NCBI RefSeq assembly: GCF_900220985.1
Contig: NZ_OCPC01000007.1
Coordinates: 41,194-105,193, forward strand
Length of the DNA stretch: 64,000 nt
DNA from: Parahoeflea halophila
Lineage (GTDB): Bacteria > Pseudomonadota > Alphaproteobacteria > Rhizobiales > Rhizobiaceae
Reading direction: 5' to 3'
A model generated the notes under the pieces. That model did no database searches and was not told the DNA's origin. It was given only the letters and a program-made list of their open reading frames with translations. A program made the translations under genes and the position numbers. Of this stretch, positions 25,836 through 35,348 are shown piece by piece; the first letter of the stretch is position 1; every line of letters begins with the position of its first letter.

Positions 25836-27900
25836 CGGGGGTAAATCGGGGGCCGTGCCTGGCAGCCAGTTGCTCGAGCGTCTTGACGACATCATCCTTG
25901 CCCCGTTGCCGCGCGTAGTGAACCGGGCCGCCGCGGAAGGGGGCGAAACCGGTGGCAAAGATCATCGCGGCATCCAGCATCTCTGCATCACTGATCACCG
26001 CCTCGCGCAGGCATTCGACCGCTGCATTGAGCATTGGGAGAATCAGGCGGTCCTCAACATCATCAGGGAGCTGCTTGCCGTCGTCCTTAGCCTTGTCCTT
26101 TTCCGGCTTGCCATCTTTCCAGACATAGACGCCTTTGCCGGATTTCCTGCCGAGACGGCCGCTTTCCACCCGTTTTCGCATCCAGACGGGGACCTCGGAG
26201 ATGGGCTTGTCGAGGTTGTCGCGCAACGTGTCGGCAACATGCAGGCACACATCAAGCCCCACCCGGTCGGCAACTTCCAACGGCCCCATTGGCATGCCGA
26301 AGCGTTCTGCGACGCGGTCAATCTCGACGGGTTCGATGCCTTCATCGACCATCAGCCCGGCCTCGAGCAGATAGGGCGTGAGCACCCGGTTGACGAGAAA
26401 ACCCGGATAACTTTTCACCGGGGCCGGCAGACGGTCAATCGCTCCGACAAAGGCATTGAGCCGCGACAGTGTTTCCTTGCTGGCGCTTGGCTGCGACACC
26501 ACCTCGACCAGCTCAAGTTTTGAGACCGGATTGAAGAAATGCAATCCGGCGAAACGGCCAGGTGTCTTCAACACCGAAGCAAGGCCATCCAGCTCGAGAC
26601 TGGAGGTGTTTGTGGCGATGATCGCGTCATTGCGGGCACGCTCTTCAATCGACGCGAGCAGATCACGTTTCAGATCGAGCGTCTCGGGTGCCGCCTCGAT
26701 GATCAGGTCGGCGTCGGCCAGTCCAAACTGCTTCGGGTCCGGCATCAGCCGGTCCAGTGCATCGCGGATCTCAATGTCCGACAGGTGGGCGTCGCGCGCC
26801 ATCCGTGCAGCATTCTTGACCGCCTTTGCCAGGGCTTCCAGCTTCAGGTCGCTGAGCGTGACCCTGAGCCCCTTGATCGCGCACCAGGCCGCGATCTCGG
26901 CGCCCATTGTGCCCGCGCCCACAACATGCACCCGATCAATGCCGCTCTCGCCGCTGGCTTTCTTCTTCAGCGCCTCGCGCAGGAAGAAGACCCGTATCAG
27001 GTTCCTGGCGGTATCGGTCATCAACAGCTTTGCAAAGGAGCTGATTTCCGCTTTTTGCATGGCGTCACGGTCGCCGCCATGGATTTCCCGCAGCTCGATA
27101 AGCGCATGCGGGGCGGGGTAGTGGCGTTGCGGGGCCTGTTCTTCGGTTTGTGTCCGCATCCGTTTGGCCGCAAGCTTGCGCGCCGGGCCCATATCCAAGA
27201 TAGCCGCTTTGACTCCCCGGCGGTCGCGGCTCTTCTTCTGTCCGAGGCGGGCTCGGACGGCAGCATCGACATGCCGTTCCTTCGTTACCTCGTCGATGAT
27301 CCCCAGCGCCTTGGCCTTTTTCGTGTGCGCCGACTTGCCGGTCAGCATCAGGGTCATCGCCTCGGTCGGGTCAATCAGTTCTGACAGGCGGAATGTGCCG
27401 CCGAGACCCGGATGAAGGCCGAGCTTGACTTCAGGAAAGCCGAACCAGGCGCCGTCGACAGCGATGCGCTGGTCGCAGGCCAGCGCCAGCTCAAAGCCAC
27501 CGCCCAGTGCGTAGCCATGAACTACGGCGATCGTCGGACATGGCAGACCTTCCAGCCGGTCGATGACCTCATGCCCTGCGCGCAGGCGCTTGGCCGCAGC
27601 CTCTTCATCGCCCGCCTCGCGGAACTCGGATATATCGGCGCCGGCGGCAAACCCGCCGGGCTTTGCCGAGCGAAGCACCAGCAGCTCGGGCATCTGGCTT
27701 TCAAGCGCATCGAGAAGCTTCGACAAGTCCGTAAGCACGGCCTCGGAAAGCGTGTTGGTGCTTGCGTTCTCGCAATCGAGAATTGCCCAGGCGATGCCGC
27801 CCGTGTCACGGCGCAGCCTCCAGTTGCCGAAGGCTTGTTCTTCGCCGGAGCCAAGCTCGAGTTTGGTTTCGCCAATCACGGACAGGACAGGTTTGCTCAT
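25810..27900 (-). CDS. fadJ: Fatty acid oxidation multifunctional protein: enoyl-CoA hydratase / 3-hydroxyacyl-CoA dehydrogenase
   Basis: 696 residues from ATG 27898-27900 (ATGA overlap with fadI). Residues 1-200 are a crotonase domain with the oxyanion-hole motif GGFAAGADI and HGYALGGGFELALACD. Residues about 310-495 are the NAD-binding domain starting VHVVGAGTMGAEIA, with LHFFNPV holding the catalytic His. The rest is the C-terminal HAD dimerisation domain, including the conserved FPVNR-like FLVNR. It carries out hydration and oxidation in beta-oxidation and forms the alpha-type partner of FadI. Confidence 0.93.
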   Translation of the reverse strand: MSKPVLSVIGETKLELGSGEEQAFGNWRLRRDTGGIAWAILDCENASTNTLSEAVLTDLSKLLDALESQMPELLVLRSAKPGGFAAGADISEFREAGDEEAAAKRLRAGHEVIDRLEGLPCPTIAVVHGYALGGGFELALACDQRIAVDGAWFGFPEVKLGLHPGLGGTFRLSELIDPTEAMTLMLTGKSAHTKKAKALGIIDEVTKERHVDAAVRARLGQKKSRDRRGVKAAILDMGPARKLAAKRMRTQTEEQAPQRHYPAPHALIELREIHGGDRDAMQKAEISSFAKLLMTDTARNLIRVFFLREALKKKASGESGIDRVHVVGAGTMGAEIAAWCAIKGLRVTLSDLKLEALAKAVKNAARMARDAHLSDIEIRDALDRLMPDPKQFGLADADLIIEAAPETLDLKRDLLASIEERARNDAIIATNTSSLELDGLASVLKTPGRFAGLHFFNPVSKLELVEVVSQPSASKETLSRLNAFVGAIDRLPAPVKSYPGFLVNRVLTPYLLEAGLMVDEGIEPVEIDRVAERFGMPMGPLEVADRVGLDVCLHVADTLRDNLDKPISEVPVWMRKRVESGRLGRKSGKGVYVWKDGKPEKDKAKDDGKQLPDDVEDRLILPMLNAAVECLREAVISDAEMLDAAMIFATGFAPFRGGPVHYARQRGKDDVVKTLEQLAARHGPRFTPDAGWADLA

Positions 27901-29189
27901 CACACGGCCTCCAGAAGCATTGCACCGCCCAGCCCGCCGCCGATGCATTCGGTGGCAATGCCGCGTTTTCCGCCCCGCCTTTTCATGGCCCGGACCAGAT
28001 GCAGCACAATGCGATTGCCACTGGTGCCAACCGGATGCCCGAGCGCCACCGCGCCGCCGTCGACATTGAGCTGATCGCGGTCGATGCGGCCGAACGGCTC
28101 TTCCAGATCGAGAACCTCGCGGCAGAAGTCTTCGTTCTCCCAAGCCGCCAGGCAGGACAGCACCTGGGCTGCAAAGGCCTCGTTGAGTTCCCATAGGTCA
28201 ATCGATGTTCGTGCCAACCCGTTACGGGCCATCATCCGGGTGGAACACAGCACCGGTCCTAGACCCATCACCGAGGGATCGAGTGCTGCCCATTCGCTGT
28301 CCTTGATGATGGCGAGAGGCGTCAGGCCATGGCGTTCGACGGCGTCTTCACTGGCCAGAATGACCCAGGAGGCGCCGTCGGTGATCTGCGAGGAATTGCC
28401 CGGTGTCACCTTGCCGTGAGGCTTTTCGAACGCCGGTGAAAGCTTGGCCAGGCTCTGCATGTCGCTGTCAGGTCTGACGCCATCATCCTTCTCGTAGACC
28501 TTGCCATCCCGGTCGAAGGCCGGTTCTACCTCGTCATCGAGCCAGCCCTCATCTTGGGCCCTGGCCAGCCGATGATGGCTTTCCATGGCATAGCGGTCGG
28601 CTTGCTCGCGGCTGATGCCGAACCGGTGGGCGAGGATCTCGGCCGTCTGGCCCATGTTGAGCGCCGTGATAGGATCTGTCAGCCCGCGCTCCAGCCCAAT
28701 CACCGGCTTGAAGAAATCGGCCTGAAGGCCGCCCAGTCTGGACAGACGATCCATCGGGGTCTTGGCGCGTGCCATGCCGGCATACCACTCGACTGCCTCT
28801 TGCCGCAGAACCAGCGGCGCATGGCTCAAGGCTTCCGTGCCGCCGGCAAGGATGAGATCTGCCGATCCGTCACGGATATAGCGATAGGCGGTGTCGATCG
28901 ACTGCATGCCGGAACCGCAATTGATCTGCACCGTAAAGGCAACCGTGTCTTCACCCATCCCCAGCCGCAGCGCTGCCACCCGGGCAGGGTTCATCTCGTC
29001 GGCAATGACGTTGACGCATCCCAGGATAACCAGATCATAATCGGTGGCAGCGATCTTCTGGCGTGCAAGCAGCGGCCGGCCGCACTGAACCGCAAGGTCC
29101 ACGGGCGTGAATGGGCCGGGCCCTGAAGTTGCTTTCAGAAAGGGAGTCCGGGCGCCATCAACAACGTAAACAGGCTGGCCTTTCGTCAT
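27900..29189 (-). CDS. fadI: Acetyl-CoA C-acyltransferase (3-ketoacyl-CoA thiolase)
   Basis: 429 residues. The nucleophilic Cys91 lies in QINCGSGMQ, the His in GGAVALGHPVGTSG and the second catalytic Cys in ATECIGGGLGGA, so this thiolase is catalytically complete, unlike the one at 9576-10739. It cleaves 3-ketoacyl-CoA to acetyl-CoA in beta-oxidation. It sits between fadE and fadJ with 4-base and 1-base overlaps. Confidence 0.92.
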   Translation of the reverse strand: MTKGQPVYVVDGARTPFLKATSGPGPFTPVDLAVQCGRPLLARQKIAATDYDLVILGCVNVIADEMNPARVAALRLGMGEDTVAFTVQINCGSGMQSIDTAYRYIRDGSADLILAGGTEALSHAPLVLRQEAVEWYAGMARAKTPMDRLSRLGGLQADFFKPVIGLERGLTDPITALNMGQTAEILAHRFGISREQADRYAMESHHRLARAQDEGWLDDEVEPAFDRDGKVYEKDDGVRPDSDMQSLAKLSPAFEKPHGKVTPGNSSQITDGASWVILASEDAVERHGLTPLAIIKDSEWAALDPSVMGLGPVLCSTRMMARNGLARTSIDLWELNEAFAAQVLSCLAAWENEDFCREVLDLEEPFGRIDRDQLNVDGGAVALGHPVGTSGNRIVLHLVRAMKRRGGKRGIATECIGGGLGGAMLLEAV

Positions 29190-31426
29190 TGGGCCGCCTC
29201 CTGGTGGGAATAATCGCTTGTGTCGCGGACGATCTCGGATGGATCGAAGTCATCCACCGCAATCACCTCGCCGACCAGTTGCTCAGCCGCGCGCAGCAAC
29301 CGGCCTTCATCGTTTGTAAGAATGCCATTGGCGAGCGCCGCATCGACTGAAAGTTCCGCCTGCTTGAGCTTGCGCCGCAGCGGCTCCGTCGCAACGACCA
29401 GAAAGAAGGCTTCCTCCAGCGTCTTGAGCGCGCCTCCCCCCCTAACAGCCTCGACACCGCGTGAAATCCTGTTGCGGGTCGGCGACGGCGTCAGCAGCAA
29501 TTCGGCAACTTCACGGGTCAACTCATCCGAGGGCCCACGGTTGGACCCGCCGGGAACCGTCAGAAAGCGAAGAAGCCACGCAGCAGGACGATTGGGCAGA
29601 TTGGCCAACACTTCATCCAGGCTCGCGGCAATCTTGGCAAAGCTGTCCTCCGCAGTCCATTCAACCAGCGGAAAGTCAGCAGCGATATTGCCTTCATCGT
29701 GCCAGCGCTTGAGCACCGCAGAAAGAAGATAGAGTTCTGACAACACGTCGCCGAGGCGCGCCGAAAGCATCTCCCTCCGCTTCAGCGAACCACCAAGAGT
29801 CAGCAGCGCAAAATCGGAAACCAGCGCAAAAGCGGCAGAATAGCGCGCCATGCGGCGGTAGACCGGCGCCGCCCTGCCCACGTTCTCTGGCGCAGGTGCG
29901 AACTGGCTTCCGGTCCAGGCCCGACCGGTTGCCCTGAACAGGGTCTTGAGGGAATGGCCGACATGGGCCCAGAACGCCTTGTCGAACGAATCCAGCGCTT
30001 CATCCTCGTCGTCCTTGTCGAGCGCGAGTATTTCATCAAGCAGATGCGGATGACAGCGGATCGCGCCCTGACCGAAAATGATCATGTTACGGGTGAGGAT
30101 ATTGGCGCCTTCCACGGTGATGCCAACCGGCACGGATTTGTGAAAATTGCCAAGATAGTTTCGCGGCCCGTCAATGACGGTCTTGCCGGCGTGCACATCC
30201 ATCGCGTCATCTACGGCGTCGCGCATCCGGTAGGTGGCGTTGGACTTCATGATGCCCGAGATCACCGCAAGCTTGCGCCCTTGATCGAGCCCGGCGCAGG
30301 TCAGCCGCCTTGCGGCGTCAAGTGTGTAAGCATTGGCGGCGAGACGGCCCAGACGTCGCTGCACGCCCTCGAACTTGCCAATGGGAATGCCGAACTGCTC
30401 GCGAACCCGCGCATAGGCACCAGTTGCATGCGCCGAGATCGATGCAGCCGCCGAGGACAGCGAGGGGAGTGAAATGCCGCGCCCGGCGGCAAGCGCACTC
30501 ATCAGCATCATCCAGCCCTTGCCGCTGTAGTCCGGCCCACCGATGATATGATCGAGCGGCACGAACACATCGGTTCCGGAATTCGGCCCGTTCTGGAAAA
30601 CCTGGCCGCAGGGGATATGACGCCGTCCAATGGACACGCCGGGAAGATCAGTTGGGATCAGGGCGCAGGTGATGCCTTCAGCATCGGCGTTGCCGAGCAG
30701 CCCGTCCGGGTCTTCAAGTTTGAAGGCAAGTCCGAGCACAGACGCGACCGGCCCGAGCGTAATGTAGCGTTTTGACCAGTTCAGCCGCACGCCAAGTGTT
30801 TCCTCGCCTTGCCACTCACCCTTGCAGACAACGCCGCTGTCGCGCATCGCCGAAGCGTCGGATCCGGCTTGTTCGCTGGTCAGGGCAAAGGCTGGCACAT
30901 CCTTGCCAGCGGCCAGACGCGGCAGCCAGTAGTCGCGCTGCTCGTCGGTTCCGAATTGCAGGAGCAGTTCGCCCGGCCCCAGGGAATTCGGCACCATGAC
31001 CGTCACCCCGGCGCTGACCGAACAGGTCGAGATGCGCCGTACCACTTCGGAGTGGGCAAAATTGGAGAACCCGAGGCCGCCATACTTCTCCGGGATGATC
31101 ATGCCGAAGAACTTCTGCGACTTCATGAAGTCCCAGACGTCGGCGGGCAGATCACCTGCGCGGGTAATCTCCCAGTCGTCGAGCATCCTGCATAGTTCTT
31201 CGCATGGACCGTCGAGGAACGCCTGCTCCTTCTCGGTCAGCGCTGCCGGTGGCGTGTCGAGCAGCTTCTGCCAGTCCGGGTTGCCGCTGAAAAGTTCAGC
31301 GTCCCACCAAACCTCACCGGAATCTATGGCGTCGCGTTCCGTATCTGACAGGCTCGGCAATTGATTGCGCGCCCATTTGAAAATCGGGCGCGTGAGTGTA
31401 TCGCGGCGAAAGGTTCTCATAGACAT
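29186..31426 (-). CDS. fadE: Acyl-CoA dehydrogenase, FadE type
   Basis: 746 residues from ATG 31424-31426 with GAGGAGC upstream; a frame extending to 31645 is non-coding leader. The FAD-binding FALTSEQAGSDASAM and the C-terminal domain found only in the long FadE class are present. It makes the first double bond of acyl-CoA and starts the operon fadE-fadI-fadJ-CoA transferase. No regulator gene is adjacent. Confidence 0.92.
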   Translation of the reverse strand: MSMRTFRRDTLTRPIFKWARNQLPSLSDTERDAIDSGEVWWDAELFSGNPDWQKLLDTPPAALTEKEQAFLDGPCEELCRMLDDWEITRAGDLPADVWDFMKSQKFFGMIIPEKYGGLGFSNFAHSEVVRRISTCSVSAGVTVMVPNSLGPGELLLQFGTDEQRDYWLPRLAAGKDVPAFALTSEQAGSDASAMRDSGVVCKGEWQGEETLGVRLNWSKRYITLGPVASVLGLAFKLEDPDGLLGNADAEGITCALIPTDLPGVSIGRRHIPCGQVFQNGPNSGTDVFVPLDHIIGGPDYSGKGWMMLMSALAAGRGISLPSLSSAAASISAHATGAYARVREQFGIPIGKFEGVQRRLGRLAANAYTLDAARRLTCAGLDQGRKLAVISGIMKSNATYRMRDAVDDAMDVHAGKTVIDGPRNYLGNFHKSVPVGITVEGANILTRNMIIFGQGAIRCHPHLLDEILALDKDDEDEALDSFDKAFWAHVGHSLKTLFRATGRAWTGSQFAPAPENVGRAAPVYRRMARYSAAFALVSDFALLTLGGSLKRREMLSARLGDVLSELYLLSAVLKRWHDEGNIAADFPLVEWTAEDSFAKIAASLDEVLANLPNRPAAWLLRFLTVPGGSNRGPSDELTREVAELLLTPSPTRNRISRGVEAVRGGGALKTLEEAFFLVVATEPLRRKLKQAELSVDAALANGILTNDEGRLLRAAEQLVGEVIAVDDFDPSEIVRDTSDYSHQEAAQ

Positions 31427-31785
31427 GTGATGCTCCTCAAAACTCAATGTGCGACCGGCAAAAGAGTTCCAGCGAGCGCGCTTGATCAGATCTACATTTG
31501 GGAAAGCACGCCCGATGTGTGCGCGAGAAGCCGTGCGTTGTTCCGGGACCGGCTGAGTTTTATCAGCGCACCTGTCTTCGGCCTCTCGGTGAGCGCCCCA
31601 AAGCATGGCCCCCGCCTGTGACGGGGAACACGACTCCTGTCGCATAGCTCGCTTCTCCGGTATCGCCAGGCATCGGCTGCTTCCAGCTCGGCTGAGGTGG
31701 TTGCGGGTAGCGGACTCGTCGATATCCGAGGATACTGCGCGGCTTCCCAGGTTTTCCCGTGTCGCAATCGGGAAGCGGTTTCGGC
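31427..31785. other. Intergenic region upstream of fadE
   Basis: 359 nt. It must contain the fadE promoter, but no strong sigma70 elements or palindromic operator were recognised. A minus-strand stretch near 31611-31657 translates to a segment resembling the C-terminus of a short-chain dehydrogenase (TGVVFPVTGG) but without the rest of a gene. Confidence 0.4.
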
Positions 31786-32079
31786 TCAGCGTAGCACCAA
31801 AATTGCTAGGAGGACGGCAATCAGCACCACGACGCCGGGAAAGATCAGCAGATATTTCCCGGCGCGCCGGCGCGAGTTCCCGGGCCCGTCGAGTTCCGCG
31901 TGACGGGCCCGCGACGCGGCTGCCCGGTCCGTTTGGATCCCGCCTGCTTCCGCATCTGTTCCCAGTGGCACGGTTGCAGGATCGGACGCGTCGACCTTTT
32001 CACCCGTACGGCCGCTGTCGATATCCGCGCGCAGTTTCTGCTCGGGTGCGGCGGTTTCGTGTGGCTTGCCTGTCTGCAC
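31786..32079 (-). CDS. Small membrane-anchored hypothetical protein
   Basis: 97 residues from GTG 32077-32079 with GGGAG 8 nt upstream. The first 72 residues are hydrophilic and charged; residues about 74-95 (LLIFPGVVVLIAVLLAILVL) form a single C-terminal membrane helix. It looks like a tail-anchored protein. It belongs to a run of three small genes beside topoisomerase IB, an arrangement often seen with general stress genes in rhizobia. Function unknown. Confidence 0.6.
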   Translation of the reverse strand: MQTGKPHETAAPEQKLRADIDSGRTGEKVDASDPATVPLGTDAEAGGIQTDRAAASRARHAELDGPGNSRRRAGKYLLIFPGVVVLIAVLLAILVLR

Positions 32080-32206
32080 GGCGTCTTCTCCCTGGTTGAG
32101 CCCTTTAGCGGAGTCTCGGGCTGCTTCTCTGGTCGGCAGGAAGCGACCGCGGAGGTTTCAGCGTCGCCCGCGAAAAACCACGGAGGCGGTTCCTCACCAT
32201 TGCGAC

Positions 32207-32455
32207 CTAGTCCTGTTCACGCGTTCCCGGCGCGGCTTCCCTTTGCTCACTGTCTTCAAGATCAGTGGCAACAACGAATTGGTCGCCGTTGTTGGCGTTG
32301 CGCAGCGCTTCCCTCCGGGCTTCCTGCGAAACGGCATCATCGGGGCTGGCCTGCGTGCGCGATACCGATGGGCCCATCGTTGCTTCCGACTGCGCATCGG
32401 CGTTCTGGTCGGGTCTGTTGGTCGTCTTGGCGGCTTGGTTGTCGGATTTGGTCAT
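32207..32455 (-). CDS. Small hydrophilic hypothetical protein
   Basis: 82 residues, ATG with AGGAGACCGAG upstream. The composition is strongly hydrophilic (Gln, Asn, Asp, Glu, Ala), with no membrane helix and no Cys, resembling small disordered stress proteins. Strand, spacing and ribosome site support expression. No family recognised. Confidence 0.55.
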   Translation of the reverse strand: MTKSDNQAAKTTNRPDQNADAQSEATMGPSVSRTQASPDDAVSQEARREALRNANNGDQFVVATDLEDSEQREAAPGTREQD

Positions 32456-32561
32456 CTCGGTCTCCTGTTTACAAAGCGGACAAACCCCGGGGGATGCGGT
32501 ATGGTTCCACCCGATCGGGAAAGCAGCGCTGATTTGGGAGCGATGACGGGCGGTAGCGATG

Positions 32562-32735
32562 CTACTTGCGGCCGCTGTTTTCAGAATACAGTTCGGCGGT
32601 CTTCTGATCCCGCCTGATTTTTTCCCCGCGGCTGAGGCGCCGCTTTTTCGCCAGCCCGTAGATCATGGCCGCCGCGAGCACGACCGGACCTATGGCAACG
32701 GCAAAGAACCAAAGTGAATATTCCATCTCATGCAT
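32562..32735 (-). CDS. Small single-helix membrane protein
   Basis: 57 residues from ATG 32733-32735 after AAAGGA; a second ATG at 32726 is possible, and an in-frame extension to 32870 is not needed. Residues about 6-27 (LWFFAVAIGPVVLAAAMIYGL) form a membrane helix followed by a basic tail KKRRLSRGEKIRRDQ. It resembles the small unnamed membrane proteins next to stress loci in Hyphomicrobiales. Function unknown. Confidence 0.55.
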   Translation of the reverse strand: MHEMEYSLWFFAVAIGPVVLAAAMIYGLAKKRRLSRGEKIRRDQKTAELYSENSGRK

Positions 32736-32910
32736 TCCTTTGTTGATGCTTGCTCCAAGCCGACCTGCCAGTGCCGGTTTGGTTCCCGAAATGACGAGGA
32801 AGGTCGCGTTCGGCACTGTTCCTTCAGACGATTTGTCTCCTGGCGGAGGAACCTTGGCCCGGCGTCGCATTCCAAGGATTGCTGTTACAGCAGCAGAACT
32901 GCCATTGTCT

Positions 32911-33963
32911 TCAATCAGCAGCCTTGCGTCTCTGCATAGACCTCAAAAAGGTCAGCAGGCGTTGCTCCATGATCCCGATCTGGGACTTGGCCTTGACCTT
33001 TCGGCGCAATTGCCGGTCCAGAACGGGGAACAGTTCTTCATCCGTTGCCAGAGCGAGTACCTGCGGGTGCACATAGGACTTCCGGCAGACTGCCACAGTG
33101 TTGGCGAGTTCGGAGGCTGCGCTCTCACACAGCGTCCTGATGGTCGGCACCTCGCCTCGACGTATGGCGGCGGATGCGGTCTCAAAGGCTGCGAGCGTAC
33201 CGCCCCATGTCCTGAACACTTTTGCCGATACACCCGGCCCACCTATTGCGGCGAGATGCTGGTTCAGCTGACCGGAGTCCACGCCCCGCGACTGGCCCTC
33301 TTCGTCCTCCCAGCCGAACAGTTGCTTGCCGGGCAAATCTGCGATGCGCTCCAGAGTTCTTTGTAGACGCGGAGCCTTGAGGCTGCGCTGCATGCGGCGT
33401 CCACCCTTGCCCAGAAACCGCAGTTCTATCCGATCACCAAACGTCACGTGCCGCTTGAGCAGCGTGGTTGCACCATAGGTGCCGTTTTCCTCCAGGTACT
33501 GCCGATTTCCCACCCTGAGATAAGCGGCATCAAGCAGCAGTATCAGGGCGCCGAGAACAGCACGCTCGCGATCTTCGAGCCGTTCGGCGTCGGCACGGGC
33601 AACACGCCGGATCTGCGGCAGTTTTTGACCAAATCGAAGCAGATCGGAAAACTTGGCTTCGTTCCTCAATGCCTGCCAGTCCTCGTGGTAACGGTATTGT
33701 TTTCGGCCGCGCGCATCGTGACCGGTGGCCTGAATGTGGCCGCGTTCGGAGGGGCAGATCCAGACATTTGTATAGGCCGGAGGAACGCCGAGCCGCTTGA
33801 TGCGGTCGCGGATAATACTTTCGGTGACAGGTGTTCCGTTGGGGTTGAGATAGCGATACCCGCGTCCCCTGCGCTGACGGGTGATTCCGGGCTCGGCGTC
33901 CGTGACATATATGAGCTCGGCCTGTGCAATCTTGTTCTTATCGGTGGGTTTGATGCCGTGCAA
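32911..33963 (-). CDS. DNA topoisomerase IB
   Basis: About 350 residues if the TTG at 33961-33963 is the start, matching the usual length of bacterial (poxvirus-like) topoisomerase IB; the frame is open to 34266 but that part has no family similarity. Motifs include YRYLNPNGTPV, the WICPSERGHIQATGHDARGR segment, LLDAAYLRVGN, KRHVTFGDRIELRFLGKGG and the active-site Tyr in CRKSYVHP. The enzyme relaxes supercoils through a 3'-phosphotyrosyl intermediate. It is usually non-essential and linked to stress. Start uncertain. Confidence 0.88.
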   Translation of the reverse strand: MHGIKPTDKNKIAQAELIYVTDAEPGITRQRRGRGYRYLNPNGTPVTESIIRDRIKRLGVPPAYTNVWICPSERGHIQATGHDARGRKQYRYHEDWQALRNEAKFSDLLRFGQKLPQIRRVARADAERLEDRERAVLGALILLLDAAYLRVGNRQYLEENGTYGATTLLKRHVTFGDRIELRFLGKGGRRMQRSLKAPRLQRTLERIADLPGKQLFGWEDEEGQSRGVDSGQLNQHLAAIGGPGVSAKVFRTWGGTLAAFETASAAIRRGEVPTIRTLCESAASELANTVAVCRKSYVHPQVLALATDEELFPVLDRQLRRKVKAKSQIGIMEQRLLTFLRSMQRRKAAD

Positions 33964-34350
33964 AGCCGTATCCGAGCCTCGTTGGGAACTGGAGAGTTTG
34001 AACGCAGCGCATGTCAGCGAATTGCAGGACTGCGTGTTTCTCAGAAGCTTTTGCTTCCGAAATTCCAAACTTTCGGCGAGGGAAAACGTTCCCAAGCCAC
34101 AGAGCGCATGCTGATTGATGCAGGACATTGCAGAATGCCGGGAAGAAAAGCGGGAGCGCCACACAAAAACAATTTCGGTTGGAACCAACGGGCGTCTTTC
34201 GTGTTTGTATAGCGGCGTAGTGTATCGGGGACAGGGGATGAAACCTTCAGACTCATGTAAAACCAATATTCACGACCGGGGAAAGCGGCGCGGCGGTTCC
34301 ATGACAGCGCGGCCATATCGAGACGCTTCGACCATTGGGATCTCGCTGTT
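33964..34350. other. Intergenic region between divergent genes
   Basis: 387 nt between topoisomerase IB (minus) and the CopD-like gene (plus). It should hold both promoters. Short frames on both strands have no recognisable motif, and no palindrome was noted. Confidence 0.4.
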
Positions 34351-34863
34351 GTGACGGAGTGGCTGGTATCCATCGTTCCCTTGTTCAAGACGCTGCACCT
34401 CGTCGCGCTGAGCGTCTGGTGCGGAGGCCTCATCGCGTTGCCGATGATGCTTTCGCGTCACGGTTCGCTCATTTCACAGGGTGATTACAAGATTGTCCGT
34501 CACAGAACCCACATCACCTACACGATTATCGTCACGCCGGCCGCCATCATTGCGGTCATTGTGGGAACCTGGCTGATATTCCTGCGCCAGGTCTTCGTGC
34601 CGTGGCTGTTTGCAAAACTGGTCTTTGTCGCGCTGCTGCTCGTGCTGCACGTCTGGATAGGCCATAGCATCGTCCGAATCGCGGAAGAACCAGGCGATCA
34701 CACACCGCCAAGTCCCTATCTGCCGGTGACTGGTGTGCTGGCCTGCGCCACCGCGATCCTGTTTTTCGTTTTGGGAAAACCCGATCTTGATGGGGTCGAT
34801 ATGCCCCAATGGCTGCTCGAGCCCCGGGGCGGTCACCTGCCCTTCGCAATTCCGAGCCGGTAA
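34351..34863 (+). CDS. CopD/DUF-type integral membrane protein next to terminal oxidase
   Basis: 170 residues from GTG. Four membrane helices are visible (about 8-28, 57-80, 86-106, 126-146), with His residues in FKTLHLVALSVWCGG and VLHVWIGHS. The FKTLHL-xxx-VWxGG pattern is shared by the CopD and HemJ-like families, which bind haem or copper. It precedes the alternative oxidase genes and ends convergently with the DUF2231 gene, overlapping it by 31 nt. Probable membrane haem or copper protein linked to oxidase function; not proven. Confidence 0.65.
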   Translation: MTEWLVSIVPLFKTLHLVALSVWCGGLIALPMMLSRHGSLISQGDYKIVRHRTHITYTIIVTPAAIIAVIVGTWLIFLRQVFVPWLFAKLVFVALLLVLHVWIGHSIVRIAEEPGDHTPPSPYLPVTGVLACATAILFFVLGKPDLDGVDMPQWLLEPRGGHLPFAIPSR

Positions 34864-35348
34864 TCGAACACGAGTTTGCCCCCATGCCAGCCAGTAAAGC
34901 CCACCATCAGAACGCACAGCATCGACATCAGGATGCCGTGAGGGAGCACGGCACTTTCATAACCAGACAGTCTGAGACCCCAATTTGTGCCGAGCAACGA
35001 CAGCAGCGTGACCGCAATGATGAAATGGGTCCACGCTGCAGCCCGGACGCGAATGCCCCGGACAAGCAAAAGTTCAGCAGTTCCCGACAGGCCTGCGAAC
35101 ATTCCAAGCAGGAACGCTGCACCGACCGTCCACATTGCGCCACGCGCCCAGAACGGATCGCCCGTCCACCAGTAGAGCATATCGGCAGCAAGCGTACAGA
35201 AAGTGAGCGCGATGGGAAACGACACGCTCATGGCATGGATCGGGTGACCCGTTATGGCAATCCGCGATTGCGTCTCGTCGAAGCCGGGCAATTCAGCCAC
35301 CGGATCGACAAGTCGTTTTTCCTCTGCTTCGATCTCTTGCACGCCCAC
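34833..35348 (-). CDS. DUF2231-like membrane protein
   Basis: About 171 residues if GTG at 35346-35348 (GAGGAG 9 nt upstream) is used; shorter starts at 35300 or 35291 are possible. The motif ITGHPIHAMSVSFPIAL followed by four membrane helices defines the DUF2231 family, often found with cytochrome systems. The end runs to 34833, and the frame upstream of 35348 is antisense to coxB. Function unknown; haem binding through the GHPIH segment is plausible. Confidence 0.65.
   Translation of the reverse strand: MGVQEIEAEEKRLVDPVAELPGFDETQSRIAITGHPIHAMSVSFPIALTFCTLAADMLYWWTGDPFWARGAMWTVGAAFLLGMFAGLSGTAELLLVRGIRVRAAAWTHFIIAVTLLSLLGTNWGLRLSGYESAVLPHGILMSMLCVLMVGFTGWHGGKLVFDYRLGIAKGR

Noticed and set aside
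31611..31657. Remnant of a short-chain dehydrogenase
   Set aside because: Only about 15 residues resemble the family C-terminus; no cofactor or catalytic motif in any nearby frame.
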